The notes under the pieces: generated by a model | Seen by the model: the letters and a program-made list of their open reading frames with translations, nothing else | Databases searched by the model: none | What the model was told of the DNA's origin: nothing | Origin: Paenibacillus durus ATCC 35681 | Lineage (GTDB): Bacteria > Bacillota > Bacilli > Paenibacillales > Paenibacillaceae | Reading direction: 5' to 3' | NCBI RefSeq assembly: GCF_000993825.1 | Contig: NZ_CP011114.1 | Span: 1,612,001-1,676,000, forward strand | DNA length: 64,000 nucleotides | Part shown: piece by piece, positions 8,748-18,335 of the stretch | Layout: each line of letters begins with the position of its first letter | How positions within the stretch are numbered: position 1 is the stretch's first letter | Translations under genes and position numbers: made by a program

Positions 8748-9797
8748 ATGAAAAAATTTATTCTACTCATTCTCATTGCCGTAATAACAATTCTTCATTC
8801 TTCCACGGTAGAAGCTATGAAATACACGTATACGAAAACGGGCCAGTTAGCAATGATTACCGTTTCACCAGGAAAATACTTAAATTTTCAGTATGATCGC
8901 AACGGAAATATGATTGGCAGGAAAAACTTAACGTGTCTAAATCAAGAATACAAGCTGATTAATGTAAATAGCGGCAAAGCGTTGGATGTCAATGCGGGGA
9001 ATACGGAAAACGGAACAAAAATCCAGATTGAAACCGATAATGGAACAGACGCCCAGAGGTGGTTGATCTGCAATGCTCCCAATGAATCTTATAAACTTAT
9101 AAATGTAAATAGTGGCAAGGCGCTTGATGTAAGCGGCGGGAAGACGAATGAAGGTACCCCTGTGTGGCTCTGGAACGATAACGGAACGGAAGCTCAACAA
9201 TGGCGTATGGTGAACAACGGCGACGAAACATACACGTTCATAAATGTACATAGCAATAAAGCCCTGGATGTAGCAGGGGGAGGGGTTACTAACGGGACAC
9301 CTTTACAAATCTGGACGAATAATGGGACAACGGCGCAGAAATGGAGGTTGGTAAAATCTTTTCCGAATGGATACGAGATTAAGATTACGCATACGGTCAG
9401 CGGTAAAGCACTGGATGTCAGGTGGGGCGGTACGTCTGACGGAATGCCAATCCAATTATAGACAGATAACGGGACCACCGCACAAAGCTGGCGTATTTAC
9501 GATACGGGCGGGAATCGATACAAATTGATTAACATCAACAGCGGCAAGGCTCTTGAGGTTGCGGGCGGGAACACTTCCAACGGCGCTGTCGTACAAATCT
9601 GGACAGATAATGGAACGACATCTCAACAATGGACAATAAAAGAGAATGAAGATGGTTCTTATACATTAATCAATGTGAACAGCAACAAGGCACTTGATAT
9701 ACCTGGTGGAAATAGTGACGATGGAACCCCATTACAAATCTGGACAGACAATGGGACAACATCGCAAAAGTGGTTCTTTATTTCTAATGGCAACTAA
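8748..9797 (+). pseudogene. Secreted YD-hairpin ricin-B-type lectin, amber stop (array gene 4)
   Basis: ATG 8748 has AGGGGGGG upstream. Signal peptide ([20 protein letters not shown]), YD hairpin ([25 protein letters not shown]), then six ricin-B/CBM13-like units of about 45 residues with the pattern [26 protein letters not shown] and QKWR. The frame is cut at 9459-9461 by TAG where the sister units have TGG (IQLW-TDNG), and then continues in the same frame to the TAA at 9797 with two further intact units. So one G-to-A change separates this from a 349-residue protein. It may be a true nonsense mutation, a sequencing error, or a shortened but still functional four-unit lectin. Sugar binding is inferred from the family. 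Confidence 0.85.
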
Positions 9798-9800
9798 AAA

Positions 9801-11280
9801 ATGCAGAGAGGAATGAGGGTGACGAAATCCATTCATGTCAGATACCTGGTTTTATTGGTCATTCTGCTTCAAGCAAGTTTAATTTATGCCACACCCGGAA
9901 ATGCGGAAAATGCACCAGCAGGCAGTATTTCTTATCATTATGATCGAGCAAGCCATCGCTTGGAATATGCCATTAACCATTTTAGGAAATGTCACTTATT
10001 ACCTATATGACCGTAATGGAAATCTGAAACGAAAACTTGCTTCAACAAGCTTTCCGGTCTTTGCGTCATCCAGCCTTGAAGGCTGGGAAACTTATAAATT
10101 GGGAGACAGCAATGTGGGAACGGTATGGTCTTCTGAAGCGCAAGGAACGGAGAATGATGTACAATGGATCGCCCTAGATGGCGGACATTCCTAAATCTTT
10201 GGAGGAATTACCTTAACTCCTCGGGCCCAGTTATCTTTTCCGCTAGATTTCAAGATTCAATCCAGTAGCGATGCTGTCACTTGGACCGATATTCCAGAGC
10301 AATCTTACAGCAATTATGGAAATGACGGCTCATCGCATACCTTTACGTTTAAGAAACCGGTAATTGCCAGATACATACGCGTCTATGCCACGAAATTGGG
10401 AAGAGATGATATGGGAGGATACTATTTTCAGCTAGCCGAAGTAAAGGCTCATCTTTCTGCCGCAGCTACCTCCTCCAGTTTAGACGGTTGGGAAGCGGCT
10501 AAATTGACCGACGGCAATCCGGGAACCGGCTGGTCCAGTCATGGGCATCCAGAAGAGAATGGCACCGAATGGGTAGCTTTGGATTTGGGAAGCTCACAGA
10601 TGGTTGGCGGAGTTCATATGTATCCTCGGGCAACATTGGGCTTTCCCCAGGATTTTAAAATTCAATTCAGCAACGATGCATTGAACTGGAGCGATATTCC
10701 CGGACAGTCATACACCCATTATGTCAATGACGGATCGATGCATACTTTTACATTTGTTAATCCGGTTATCGCTCGTTATGTGCGAGTGTATGCGACCAAG
10801 CTAGGTGCCGATGACATGGGGAACTACTATTTCCAATTGAATGAATTACAGATTGTACCATCCAAAGTTGCGGCTTCCTCCAGTTTGGAGGGTTGGGCAG
10901 CGTCCAAGTTGATAGATGGTAATACGGGAAGCACGTGGTCCAGTCATGGGCATCCGGAAGAGATTGGCATCGAATGGATAGCCATTGATCTGGAAACCGC
11001 GAAGAACATAGAGGGAGTCCGTTTAACTCCTCGGGCGACATTGAGCTTCCCCAAGGATTTTAAAATCCAAAGCAGCAATGATGCATTAACCTGGACGGAT
11101 ATTCCTGAACAGTCCTACAGCAATTATGTAAACAATGGGTCTGTTCAGATTTTCAACTTTCAGACTCCGGTAAATGCCAGATACTTGCGGGTTTATGCCA
11201 CAAAGTTGGGAAGAGATGATATGGGAGGTTACTATTTTCAGTTGAATGAAGTGAACATTGTGTTTCCTGCATCTCGTTAG
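9801..11280 (+). pseudogene. Secreted YD-hairpin F5/8 type C protein, frameshifted and stopped (array gene 5)
   Basis: The gene begins 3 bases after array gene 4 (ATG 9801 or a nearby in-frame start). A signal peptide (YLVLLVILLQASLIYATPG) and the first half of a YD hairpin (YHYDRASHRLEYAI) are in one frame. The second half (VTYYLYDRNGNLKRKL) is in another, so a frameshift lies near 9970-9990. A second lesion is TAA at 10192-10194, where the sister units have Gln (SQMVGG against S-stop-IFGG). The frame then runs clean to 11280. Three discoidin-like units follow: SSLEGWxxxKLxDGNxGTxWSS, then ARYIRVYATKLGRDDMGGYYFQL. The intact ancestor would have been an extracellular glycan- or surface-binding protein. 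Confidence 0.85.
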
Positions 11281-11347
11281 CCGATGTATAACTATCATGA
11301 ATTAACAGATAAATGAAATTAGTTTACAAAGACAGGGGAGTTTTGGT

Positions 11348-14300
11348 TTGAAGCAAATGAAAAAGTTAAACCCGTTCTTATCCGTCATTCTTTCTATCGC
11401 CTTATTATTCGGCTGCTTTCCCAACACGGTGGGAACTGCAACAGCCACTGGAAGCACAGGGAGCGCTTCCGCTAAATCCGCTGCAAGGACAACAGGCCTC
11501 AAACCCCATCCGACTGCGCCGTCAGACATTATACCTGAATCTGAAAACTTTCCAGAACCACCGACGGACAACGCTAAGATCAAGGCTAAAGCCTCTTTAA
11601 AACCCAATTTACCGCCTCTCGACGAAGTCGCTTCGGTAAAGGGAGCTGTATACGGTCAGAAAGACCCTTCGGTCATCCCATTCCTTAAAGCCCGAACGCT
11701 TGAAAAGCAGGGTCTTCTGGGTTCGGCATCGTCACGTCGCTCAACTGCAACTGATAAGATATTATCACAAGATCTAACTCAACCCGAAATTGAGGATCTG
11801 GCACGGGCTGGAGCATCAAAGGAAGATATATACTGGATTAACTTCCTCATGCTGGACTCGTCCAAGCGAACCCCTCTCGAGCTTCTGAAATGGAGGCAGC
11901 AAGGGAAGCTGACCTGGGAAGAGATTCAGCGCGAACTTGAAAAAGAGCTTACCGTGAAAGGGGAAGAGGCATCGGTTCAAGATTCCGTGTATGGAGAGAA
12001 GGAAGAAAGCCTCTCCCTCCATCAACGCCAAACCGTGACCTCGCAAGTATATAATGAGGAGCCGAGTACTACCAACCAACTAGAAATGGCCGCCTCCATG
12101 AATACCGCTTTTGATATGACTGTGGCCAGCGTGTTGGAGGGAGCAGTCAGAGAGGCGCAAATCAATCAAACGAATAAACCCCAGTTTGAAGACCGCAGCG
12201 CCACGAACGAAACGGTTGATCCTGTTTCCGGATCGCTAACCTGGAAGAAAAACATGATCCATTTGCCCGGACGGGATGGACTCGATCTGGATATTGGGCT
12301 GATGTACAACTCCAACGAGGTGTATCCCTTCAGAAGAGAATATAACGATTGGAGCGGCTATCATACGAGAGGGAGCTACAGCCGTCTGGGAACGGGGTGG
12401 TCCTTTCAATTTCCATCTGTACAAAGTTTTGGCGATTATCAGTATTATAATAATGGAAAAGGAAGCGTCTACCGGACAGAGAGATATTGGGGGGGGTGGG
12501 ATCCGCTAGTACAGTATACCAAACTAGTGAATTACAAAGGAAAGGACATGCAGTTTGTATATGATGATTCCCATGTTTTCAGTAACGGTCAAAAGAGCTC
12601 AGACTACTATATGGAATATGCAGATCAAAAGCGTGAATATTTTTCATATAATGGCTTATTACTCGGAATCGTGGACCGCTTCGGTAATACCATCACCTTT
12701 AAATATGAAATCCAGACCATGTACGATGGGTATCAACCTGAATTACTCACGTCAATAACGGATACGTTGGGCAGAGAGGTGACGTTCACTTACGAGAACA
12801 CCTTGAACATGCCAGAGCCCTTCACGGGGGAGAATGTCTACATTCGTGTCTATGAAGGAGGCAACGAAGTCCAAAAGGTGACGTTGACCAAAGGACGGGT
12901 TCAGACGACCGTTAATGAATTGCAGACGTATGTCCCTAGGCTATGGTCCATCACCGATCAGGCCGGGGAGACTACCTACTTTGACTACAGATACGAATTT
13001 GCGAGATACAATCCGCATTCTCTCTATTATGGTGAGCAAGATTATAACTATTACTCACTGCTAAAAAAGGTGATGTATCCGAATTCCACAACCGACTATG
13101 AATATAACGGGGCCATCCGTCATATCGGATATTATGAGACGGTTGAAGAATTTCAGGTGTCCTCCAGAAGTGATCATACGGGCACCAAAGCCTATAATCA
13201 AATCGGGTACAGCTATATCGGGAATTACACGGGAGAAAATCTTTGGGATTACCCAGAATTACCTGAAAGCTATCACTACAGTTCAACGGCTACACTGCAA
13301 AGCGATACGAGCACAAACGGACAGAGAACCACCCGAACCTTTGATGGTAAAGGCCGATTAATTTCTACCGATACACAGGCAGCCAACGGAGAACGGCAAG
13401 TGGTAACCAATACTGCTTTCCATGATCTCTTCCTGTATTCACCGACTAGAACGACGATATCAGATTATGGGGCCGGTGACAGCGAGGCAACGGCCAACCA
13501 TTTGTATACGGAGACGAGCTATACGGACTGGGGGCTGGTGGGAACTCAAACCGAGCCGTTGACCGGTGATCAATTTAACAATCCCAATATTAAGCAGCAC
13601 TATACGACCACGCTGACGTATGAACCGAACTATCGTATGCTGGAGTCGAAATCATGGTATCAAAAAGAAACGGATGCAAGCCCGTTAACGGAGCGCTATA
13701 CCTATACGGGAGAAGGCCGTTTATCTACCTTTACCAACGCTAAAAATGAACAGACTTCTTACACGTACGGCTACATCAATGGCTTAAAACAGATTCATCA
13801 GGTGACTGCCGAAACCAGGGCGGATAACAAGCTGGCAGCCAAAACGGTGACCAACTATGGAGCTGACTACCAATATGCCTATCCGACGGAACAGCAGCAA
13901 TGGTTTAATATCGGTACAGCGGAGCAGAAGATCGTTAAGAAGACCATGGCTTACGATCGGGGGACGGGCAGGCTGATCCGGGAAAGCGACGGCAACAATC
14001 AGTCGGTCTCTTATGAGTATGACCCAGTAGGAAGGCTAAAAAAAGAAACACATCCGGTAAGATCCAACCAAAATGGAGAATCATACAGCGAGGTTGTGGA
14101 ATATAACTATTACCATATGACCTCTGGGAACTTTGATGCGGTCAATGCGGGAACCCCTGTATTAAAGGTGGATTCCATCAAAACCGTAACCCAATTGTCC
14201 AATGGCTATACCGTTAAAACGTATGCCAATACGCTCTATAACGGAATGGGACTGGCTCTTTTAGAGGAACATTGGGATGAGAATGCCGGAAAATGGATTT

Positions 14301-16873
14301 TCACTCAATACCACTACGACGATTTGGGACGGCCGGTCTATCAGAAAGATGGGCTGGGCAATGAAATAACAGTCGGTTATGATGCCTGGGGCAGACAAAA
14401 TCGAGCGACGGATACTTACGGAAATGTCTATGTGACGGATCATGACTTGAAGCAGCGGAAATCGACGGACTACATGGTGGCTGCCGATACGCAGGAGAAG
14501 CTAAACTATCTGGAAACGGCATACGACCCTAGGGGCCGGGTCATTTCCAAGCGGACGTATAAAGATTGGCCGAGCCAGTCGCAGCCGATCGCCGAAAGCT
14601 ACCAATACGACATCAGTGGCAATGTGATTGGTTACACCGACCCGATGAATCACCGGAATGACGGCGGTGTGACCACTGCCTATAGCTATGATGCCCTAAA
14701 CCGGCTGATCGCCGTGCAGGATGCGCTGAACCAAACGACCCGCTACAGCTATGACGGCAACGGCCAACTGTCTAAAGTGACGGTGCAGGCCAAAGGCGGA
14801 GCGGAGCAAACGCTGAATTCGAAGAACTATAACGAAATCGGGCTGCTGGCCTCGAAGCAGGACGGCGCGTCAAGAAGCGAAAGCTTGTCTTATAATACGC
14901 TGGGTCAATTGACGGGCCGGACGGATCGCAACGGCACCGTGTTCGGATATAGCTACGACGAGAGCGGCCAACTGAAAACCAGCACGGTCAGTGGGACGAT
15001 CAATAATGCGCCGCAGACGCAGGAGATCCAAACGATCTTTGGGGATGGATCCCCGCGATATCAATCGATCAAAACCTACATCAATGGAGCCGAAAAAGCC
15101 ACGCAGAGGCTGCAACTGGATAGCCTGGGCCAAGTACGAAATAACTATTCCATTGCCTATTCATCCAATGGGTCGGGAAACCATTCCGCCTATATTCTGA
15201 ATCAGCGAGACGCGCTCGGACGGATCACTCAGCTTAACGATAACTACCTGAACTTCTATGTGAATTACCAGTACAATAAGCAACGACTGGACAAAGTGCA
15301 GACCAACGGCAGCTCCGCCGTCAACGGCGATGCCTCGGCCAATGTACAGTACAGCTACTATGCCAATGATCTGGTGAAATCGATCACCTATCCGCCGCTG
15401 ACGGACGGCAGTATCCTGAAGACAGAGTATACGTATAACAAGGCACTGGGCTGGACCGAGACTGTGAGGAATACGAAGGGCGGCAGCGTGCTTTCCAGCT
15501 ATAGCTATAGTTATGATGACAACGGCAACATCACGGCTGTAAGCGAAGTCCGTAACGACGGAGTGGCGCAAACGACGAGCTATGGCTATGACGCCTTGAA
15601 TCGTCTAGTGTCAATTACCCGTCCAGATGGCGGCAGCACGACGTATACGTACGATGTGCGGGGCAATCGGCTGACAATGAGTGATACGGTAAGTACCAGT
15701 ATGGACCTGGCGGATACGAGCTACAGCTACGACTTACTGAACACGTTGACCTCGGTCACCAAGGACGGCAGCACGACGAGCTTTCAATATTATGCCGACG
15801 GTTTGCGCTATCTTAAAAGCACCGGCAACACCCACACCCAGGTGAACTATGATTTTAACGGCCAAGTGATTACGGAAGAGAAGCTGAACGGCGGAAGTAT
15901 CGTAGAGCAATCGACGTTTGTAAGAGGCGACCGGGTACTGGTAAAGAAGGACAAGACAGCAGGAAAAGATTACTATTACTTGTACAACGGTCACGGAGAC
16001 GTGGTACAGATCGTGGATACGAGCGGGAATCCCGTCAACAGTTACGCTTATGACGCCTGGGGGAACATTACGAGCCAGACCGAAGGGACATCTAACTCGT
16101 TCAAGTATGCAGGAGAAGTGTACGACGCCGAAACCGGACTTTACTATTTGCGGGCACGGTATTATGATCCAAGTATTGGGCGGTTTTTGAATGAGGATAC
16201 GTATGAGGGGCAGATTGATAATCCCCTGAGTCAGAACTTGTATACGTATGTGGAGAATAATCCGTTGATTTATACAGACCCGACAGGACATTATACATTT
16301 AAAGATGACCCAAGCCAGCCAGCAGTAGTTCAGGGTTACGTAGTTAGCACAGACATGCATGCTAGTGACAAACTAGTTGAGTTTCTTAAAACATATGAAA
16401 CTTTCTCTGCGCAATGGTATTATGCAACCAAGGAAGAAAAAGAGAGAAATATAAAGACGATAGGTTATGGGCATGTAATTCAACCTGGAGAGGAAAAATT
16501 ACTTAAAGGAATTACCGAAGAGCAAGCACTATCTTTATTGAAGTCGGATATTCAGAACAAAGCCGAGAATTATATAAATGACTGGGCAGACCGTAATGGT
16601 ATCGTTTTTACACAGCAACAGTTTGATGCTCTTGTTAGTTGGAAATTTAATGGAGGTGATTTTTTAAATCGTGATCCAGGAAAAATGCTGAAAGAAGGTG
16701 ATTTTTCATCTTCTGAGTTTCAAAATGAATTTAAAAATGAAATGCTTTTATGGGTAAAAGGTAGTGGAAAGAAGCTGCCAGGATTATATATGCGTAGATA
16801 TGATGAATGGGAAATGTTTGTAAATGGTGATTATACTAGAAATTACAACAGAGTGCTTCCCAAGGGGTTTTAA
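11348..16873 (+). CDS. Secreted RHS-repeat protein with GH24-lysozyme-like toxin tip (tip 1)
   Basis: The 1841-residue product starts at TTG 11348, 7 bases after GGGGAG. A signal peptide (LSVILSIALLFGCFPNTVG) is followed by an N-terminal region containing TNETVDPVSGSLTWKK and LPGRDGLDLDIGLMYNSNE, as in WapA/RHS secreted toxins. Many YD repeats fill about residues 400-1560. The RHS core ends KYAGEVYDAETGLYYLRARYYDPSIGRFLNED, DNPLSQNLYTYVENNPL and DPTGH near residue 1648. The variable tip (about 1649-1841) has FLKTYETF, KTIGYGHV and FDALVSWKFNGG, matching phage-type GH24 muramidases, with Glu in KTYETF and Thr in KTIGYGH as likely catalytic residues. It is expected to attack peptidoglycan of competitors. 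The next gene encodes a lipoprotein, fitting immunity outside the membrane. Confidence 0.9.
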   Translation: MKQMKKLNPFLSVILSIALLFGCFPNTVGTATATGSTGSASAKSAARTTGLKPHPTAPSDIIPESENFPEPPTDNAKIKAKASLKPNLPPLDEVASVKGAVYGQKDPSVIPFLKARTLEKQGLLGSASSRRSTATDKILSQDLTQPEIEDLARAGASKEDIYWINFLMLDSSKRTPLELLKWRQQGKLTWEEIQRELEKELTVKGEEASVQDSVYGEKEESLSLHQRQTVTSQVYNEEPSTTNQLEMAASMNTAFDMTVASVLEGAVREAQINQTNKPQFEDRSATNETVDPVSGSLTWKKNMIHLPGRDGLDLDIGLMYNSNEVYPFRREYNDWSGYHTRGSYSRLGTGWSFQFPSVQSFGDYQYYNNGKGSVYRTERYWGGWDPLVQYTKLVNYKGKDMQFVYDDSHVFSNGQKSSDYYMEYADQKREYFSYNGLLLGIVDRFGNTITFKYEIQTMYDGYQPELLTSITDTLGREVTFTYENTLNMPEPFTGENVYIRVYEGGNEVQKVTLTKGRVQTTVNELQTYVPRLWSITDQAGETTYFDYRYEFARYNPHSLYYGEQDYNYYSLLKKVMYPNSTTDYEYNGAIRHIGYYETVEEFQVSSRSDHTGTKAYNQIGYSYIGNYTGENLWDYPELPESYHYSSTATLQSDTSTNGQRTTRTFDGKGRLISTDTQAANGERQVVTNTAFHDLFLYSPTRTTISDYGAGDSEATANHLYTETSYTDWGLVGTQTEPLTGDQFNNPNIKQHYTTTLTYEPNYRMLESKSWYQKETDASPLTERYTYTGEGRLSTFTNAKNEQTSYTYGYINGLKQIHQVTAETRADNKLAAKTVTNYGADYQYAYPTEQQQWFNIGTAEQKIVKKTMAYDRGTGRLIRESDGNNQSVSYEYDPVGRLKKETHPVRSNQNGESYSEVVEYNYYHMTSGNFDAVNAGTPVLKVDSIKTVTQLSNGYTVKTYANTLYNGMGLALLEEHWDENAGKWIFTQYHYDDLGRPVYQKDGLGNEITVGYDAWGRQNRATDTYGNVYVTDHDLKQRKSTDYMVAADTQEKLNYLETAYDPRGRVISKRTYKDWPSQSQPIAESYQYDISGNVIGYTDPMNHRNDGGVTTAYSYDALNRLIAVQDALNQTTRYSYDGNGQLSKVTVQAKGGAEQTLNSKNYNEIGLLASKQDGASRSESLSYNTLGQLTGRTDRNGTVFGYSYDESGQLKTSTVSGTINNAPQTQEIQTIFGDGSPRYQSIKTYINGAEKATQRLQLDSLGQVRNNYSIAYSSNGSGNHSAYILNQRDALGRITQLNDNYLNFYVNYQYNKQRLDKVQTNGSSAVNGDASANVQYSYYANDLVKSITYPPLTDGSILKTEYTYNKALGWTETVRNTKGGSVLSSYSYSYDDNGNITAVSEVRNDGVAQTTSYGYDALNRLVSITRPDGGSTTYTYDVRGNRLTMSDTVSTSMDLADTSYSYDLLNTLTSVTKDGSTTSFQYYADGLRYLKSTGNTHTQVNYDFNGQVITEEKLNGGSIVEQSTFVRGDRVLVKKDKTAGKDYYYLYNGHGDVVQIVDTSGNPVNSYAYDAWGNITSQTEGTSNSFKYAGEVYDAETGLYYLRARYYDPSIGRFLNEDTYEGQIDNPLSQNLYTYVENNPLIYTDPTGHYTFKDDPSQPAVVQGYVVSTDMHASDKLVEFLKTYETFSAQWYYATKEEKERNIKTIGYGHVIQPGEEKLLKGITEEQALSLLKSDIQNKAENYINDWADRNGIVFTQQQFDALVSWKFNGGDFLNRDPGKMLKEGDFSSSEFQNEFKNEMLLWVKGSGKKLPGLYMRRYDEWEMFVNGDYTRNYNRVLPKGF
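16194..16224 (+). repeat. RHS core junction sequence present three times
   Basis: The intact rhs gene carries AGGATACGTATGAGG here and continues through the codons for GQIDNP. The same stretch recurs at 22461 and, slightly changed, at 26064, each time directly after an IS110 right end and before an orphan tip. It is the shared homology through which tips could be exchanged. Confidence 0.9.
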
Positions 16874-16894
16874 ACTAAATTAAGTGGTGATAAA

Positions 16895-17449
16895 ATGAGA
16901 AATTTATCAAAGGTTGTTATTTTGATTATGTATTTGCTATTGATTACAGCATGCGGAACAGAAAAAGGAAATGTTGCACAGACGGTAACTTCAGCTAAAG
17001 CTACTACTAATACTACTGTAGTTCCTGATAATTCAAACTCTCAACTAATTGAAAGTTTAATAGGGAAGTGGAAAATAGACAGTCTGTATGCATATGGAGT
17101 TGGTGGTTCAAAGAATGACGAAGCAGAAATCAAAAAGTTAATCGGAACAGAAATTATATTTTCTTCTGATTCTATTAAATTTGGTAATGAAGCTGAAGAA
17201 AAACCTATTTTCTATAAAGTAAGCAAATTTTCTGATGAAAGTTTCTTATCCGATATTGATTGGATAAAAGAAAGCACTATGGATACAGATTTAAATCCTC
17301 AAACTCTAAAAGAAATAAGCCTATATGAAGATGAACAATATGAGAATTTTTATTATGGTGATGGGAATATTACTTATTACACTGATAAGGGAGAACTTAT
17401 TTTAGATCAAGATGGGGATTTGTTTTTATTGGTTAAAATGGAAAATTGA
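16895..17449 (+). CDS. Lipoprotein, probable immunity to the lysozyme tip
   Basis: The 184-residue product has a lipobox ITAC with Cys20, a Thr/Ser-rich linker (about 28-50), then a globular domain beginning IESLIGKWKIDSLYAYGVGG. The LIGKWKID start and later strands resemble small lipocalin-like or copper-resistance-like lipoprotein folds, but I do not assign a family. It starts 21 bases after the rhs stop and ends before a terminator, the usual place of an immunity gene. A lipid-anchored protein on the outer face would be placed to protect the cell's own wall from a muramidase. The role is inferred from position and topology. Confidence 0.6.
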   Translation: MRNLSKVVILIMYLLLITACGTEKGNVAQTVTSAKATTNTTVVPDNSNSQLIESLIGKWKIDSLYAYGVGGSKNDEAEIKKLIGTEIIFSSDSIKFGNEAEEKPIFYKVSKFSDESFLSDIDWIKESTMDTDLNPQTLKEISLYEDEQYENFYYGDGNITYYTDKGELILDQDGDLFLLVKMEN

Positions 17450-17474
17450 ATGTGTGTACAATTAATTCAGATAG

Positions 17475-17513
17475 AACCACATGGCAGTTAAAAACTCCAT
17501 GTGGTTTTTTCTT
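17475..17513 (+). terminator. Terminator after immunity gene 1
   Basis: AACCACATGG pairs with CCATGTGGTT around CAGTTAAAAACT, then a T run. A related hairpin (AGCCACATGA) follows immunity gene 2 at 23723, so this is part of the duplicated unit. Confidence 0.85.
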
Positions 17514-17526
17514 TGGGAAAAAAGTT

Positions 17527-17555
17527 TTGACATTCTGGGTATGTCAAGATATAAT
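17527..17555 (+). promoter_or_regulatory. Consensus sigma-A promoter with embedded palindrome
   Basis: TTGACA at 17527-17532 and TATAAT at 17550-17555 are 17 bases apart, a perfect consensus. The -35 lies inside the inverted repeat TTGACAT-N7-ATGTCAA (17527-17547), and CATACTAAGTATG (17569-17581), a second palindrome, follows. Both are good candidates for operators of the adjacent HTH protein. Confidence 0.75.
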
Positions 17556-17593
17556 CAAACTAGTAAGGCATACTAAGTATGGCGGTGATTGAG

Positions 17594-18202
17594 ATGATTG
17601 GATTACAATTTATAGCTGACACATTTCACATGGAGTACAAATCGGTAGCAGAAGCCATTGGTGTTTCGAAGCAAACATTTCAGGACTGGATCAAAGAAAG
17701 ACGGAAGATACCTGAACCACGTCTTGAGCAGTTGTCTGAGTTATTCGGGATCGAGGATAAAACGTTATTTCAGAAGGAGTTGCTTCCATCCGAAAATTCG
17801 GAAGTTTTGATGATTTACTTAACCAGAACAGATGAACATGAAGAAATCGAGCTGACAGGCGTTGATGATGAAGGATATGAATATACAACAACCGAGCATT
17901 ATTCGCATAATAGACAGCTCATTGACTATATCCATGAAGAGCAGAAAAAAGAACGATTGATTGAACAGTTGGAAGTATTGGTCAATAGCGAAGAAAATGA
18001 AAATTTTAAACGGCTCGAAGATGTAGTAGCGGTATTCCAAGAACAGAATCGTAATAAAAAGGCAGTATTGGAATTGGTCTTATATTATCTCGTTCACCGA
18101 GATAACGAATGGGGAGTCCATCCAGATTATGCGAAATACGAACAGAAACAGTTCTTTGAGAAGCTAGACAAGCTGCTTGAGGAAACTGGGATTAGACCTT
18201 GA
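17594..18202 (+). CDS. HTH DNA-binding protein, copy A
   Basis: The preferred start is ATG 17594 (MIGLQFIADTF, 202 residues) because GGCGGTGA precedes it by 5 bases here and in the paralogue at 23802; ATG 17579 is also in frame. Residues about 10-55 form a Cro/XRE-like helix-turn-helix (YKSVAEAIGVSKQTFQDWIKERRKIPEPRLEQLSELFGI; key turn GVSKQTFQDW). The rest is acidic and helical with no family I recognise. It is driven by a consensus promoter with palindromes and lies downstream of tip 1 and its immunity gene. It may regulate the mobile unit behind it. Copy B at 23802 is closely similar throughout. Confidence 0.75.
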   Translation: MIGLQFIADTFHMEYKSVAEAIGVSKQTFQDWIKERRKIPEPRLEQLSELFGIEDKTLFQKELLPSENSEVLMIYLTRTDEHEEIELTGVDDEGYEYTTTEHYSHNRQLIDYIHEEQKKERLIEQLEVLVNSEENENFKRLEDVVAVFQEQNRNKKAVLELVLYYLVHRDNEWGVHPDYAKYEQKQFFEKLDKLLEETGIRP

Positions 18203-18335
18203 TAGGTGGTGAATACAATGAAAAAGATAGACACGAGTTGAACAATAAACCAACTCCAGCTGTTGATTCCCGTTCTTATAACATCTCCAATCCCATCCAA
18301 TATTTTAGACTACTAGAAATGAAGGAAGGTTCCTT

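Noticed and set aside
3856..9797. Regular repeats considered as a CRISPR array
   Set aside because: Repeat units are 130-573 bp, in frame and coding; there are no short repeats with unique spacers or cas genes.
15734..16360. A 208-residue minus-strand frame in rhs
   Set aside because: It is a shadow of the rhs core codon pattern; the same reading appears opposite other core copies.
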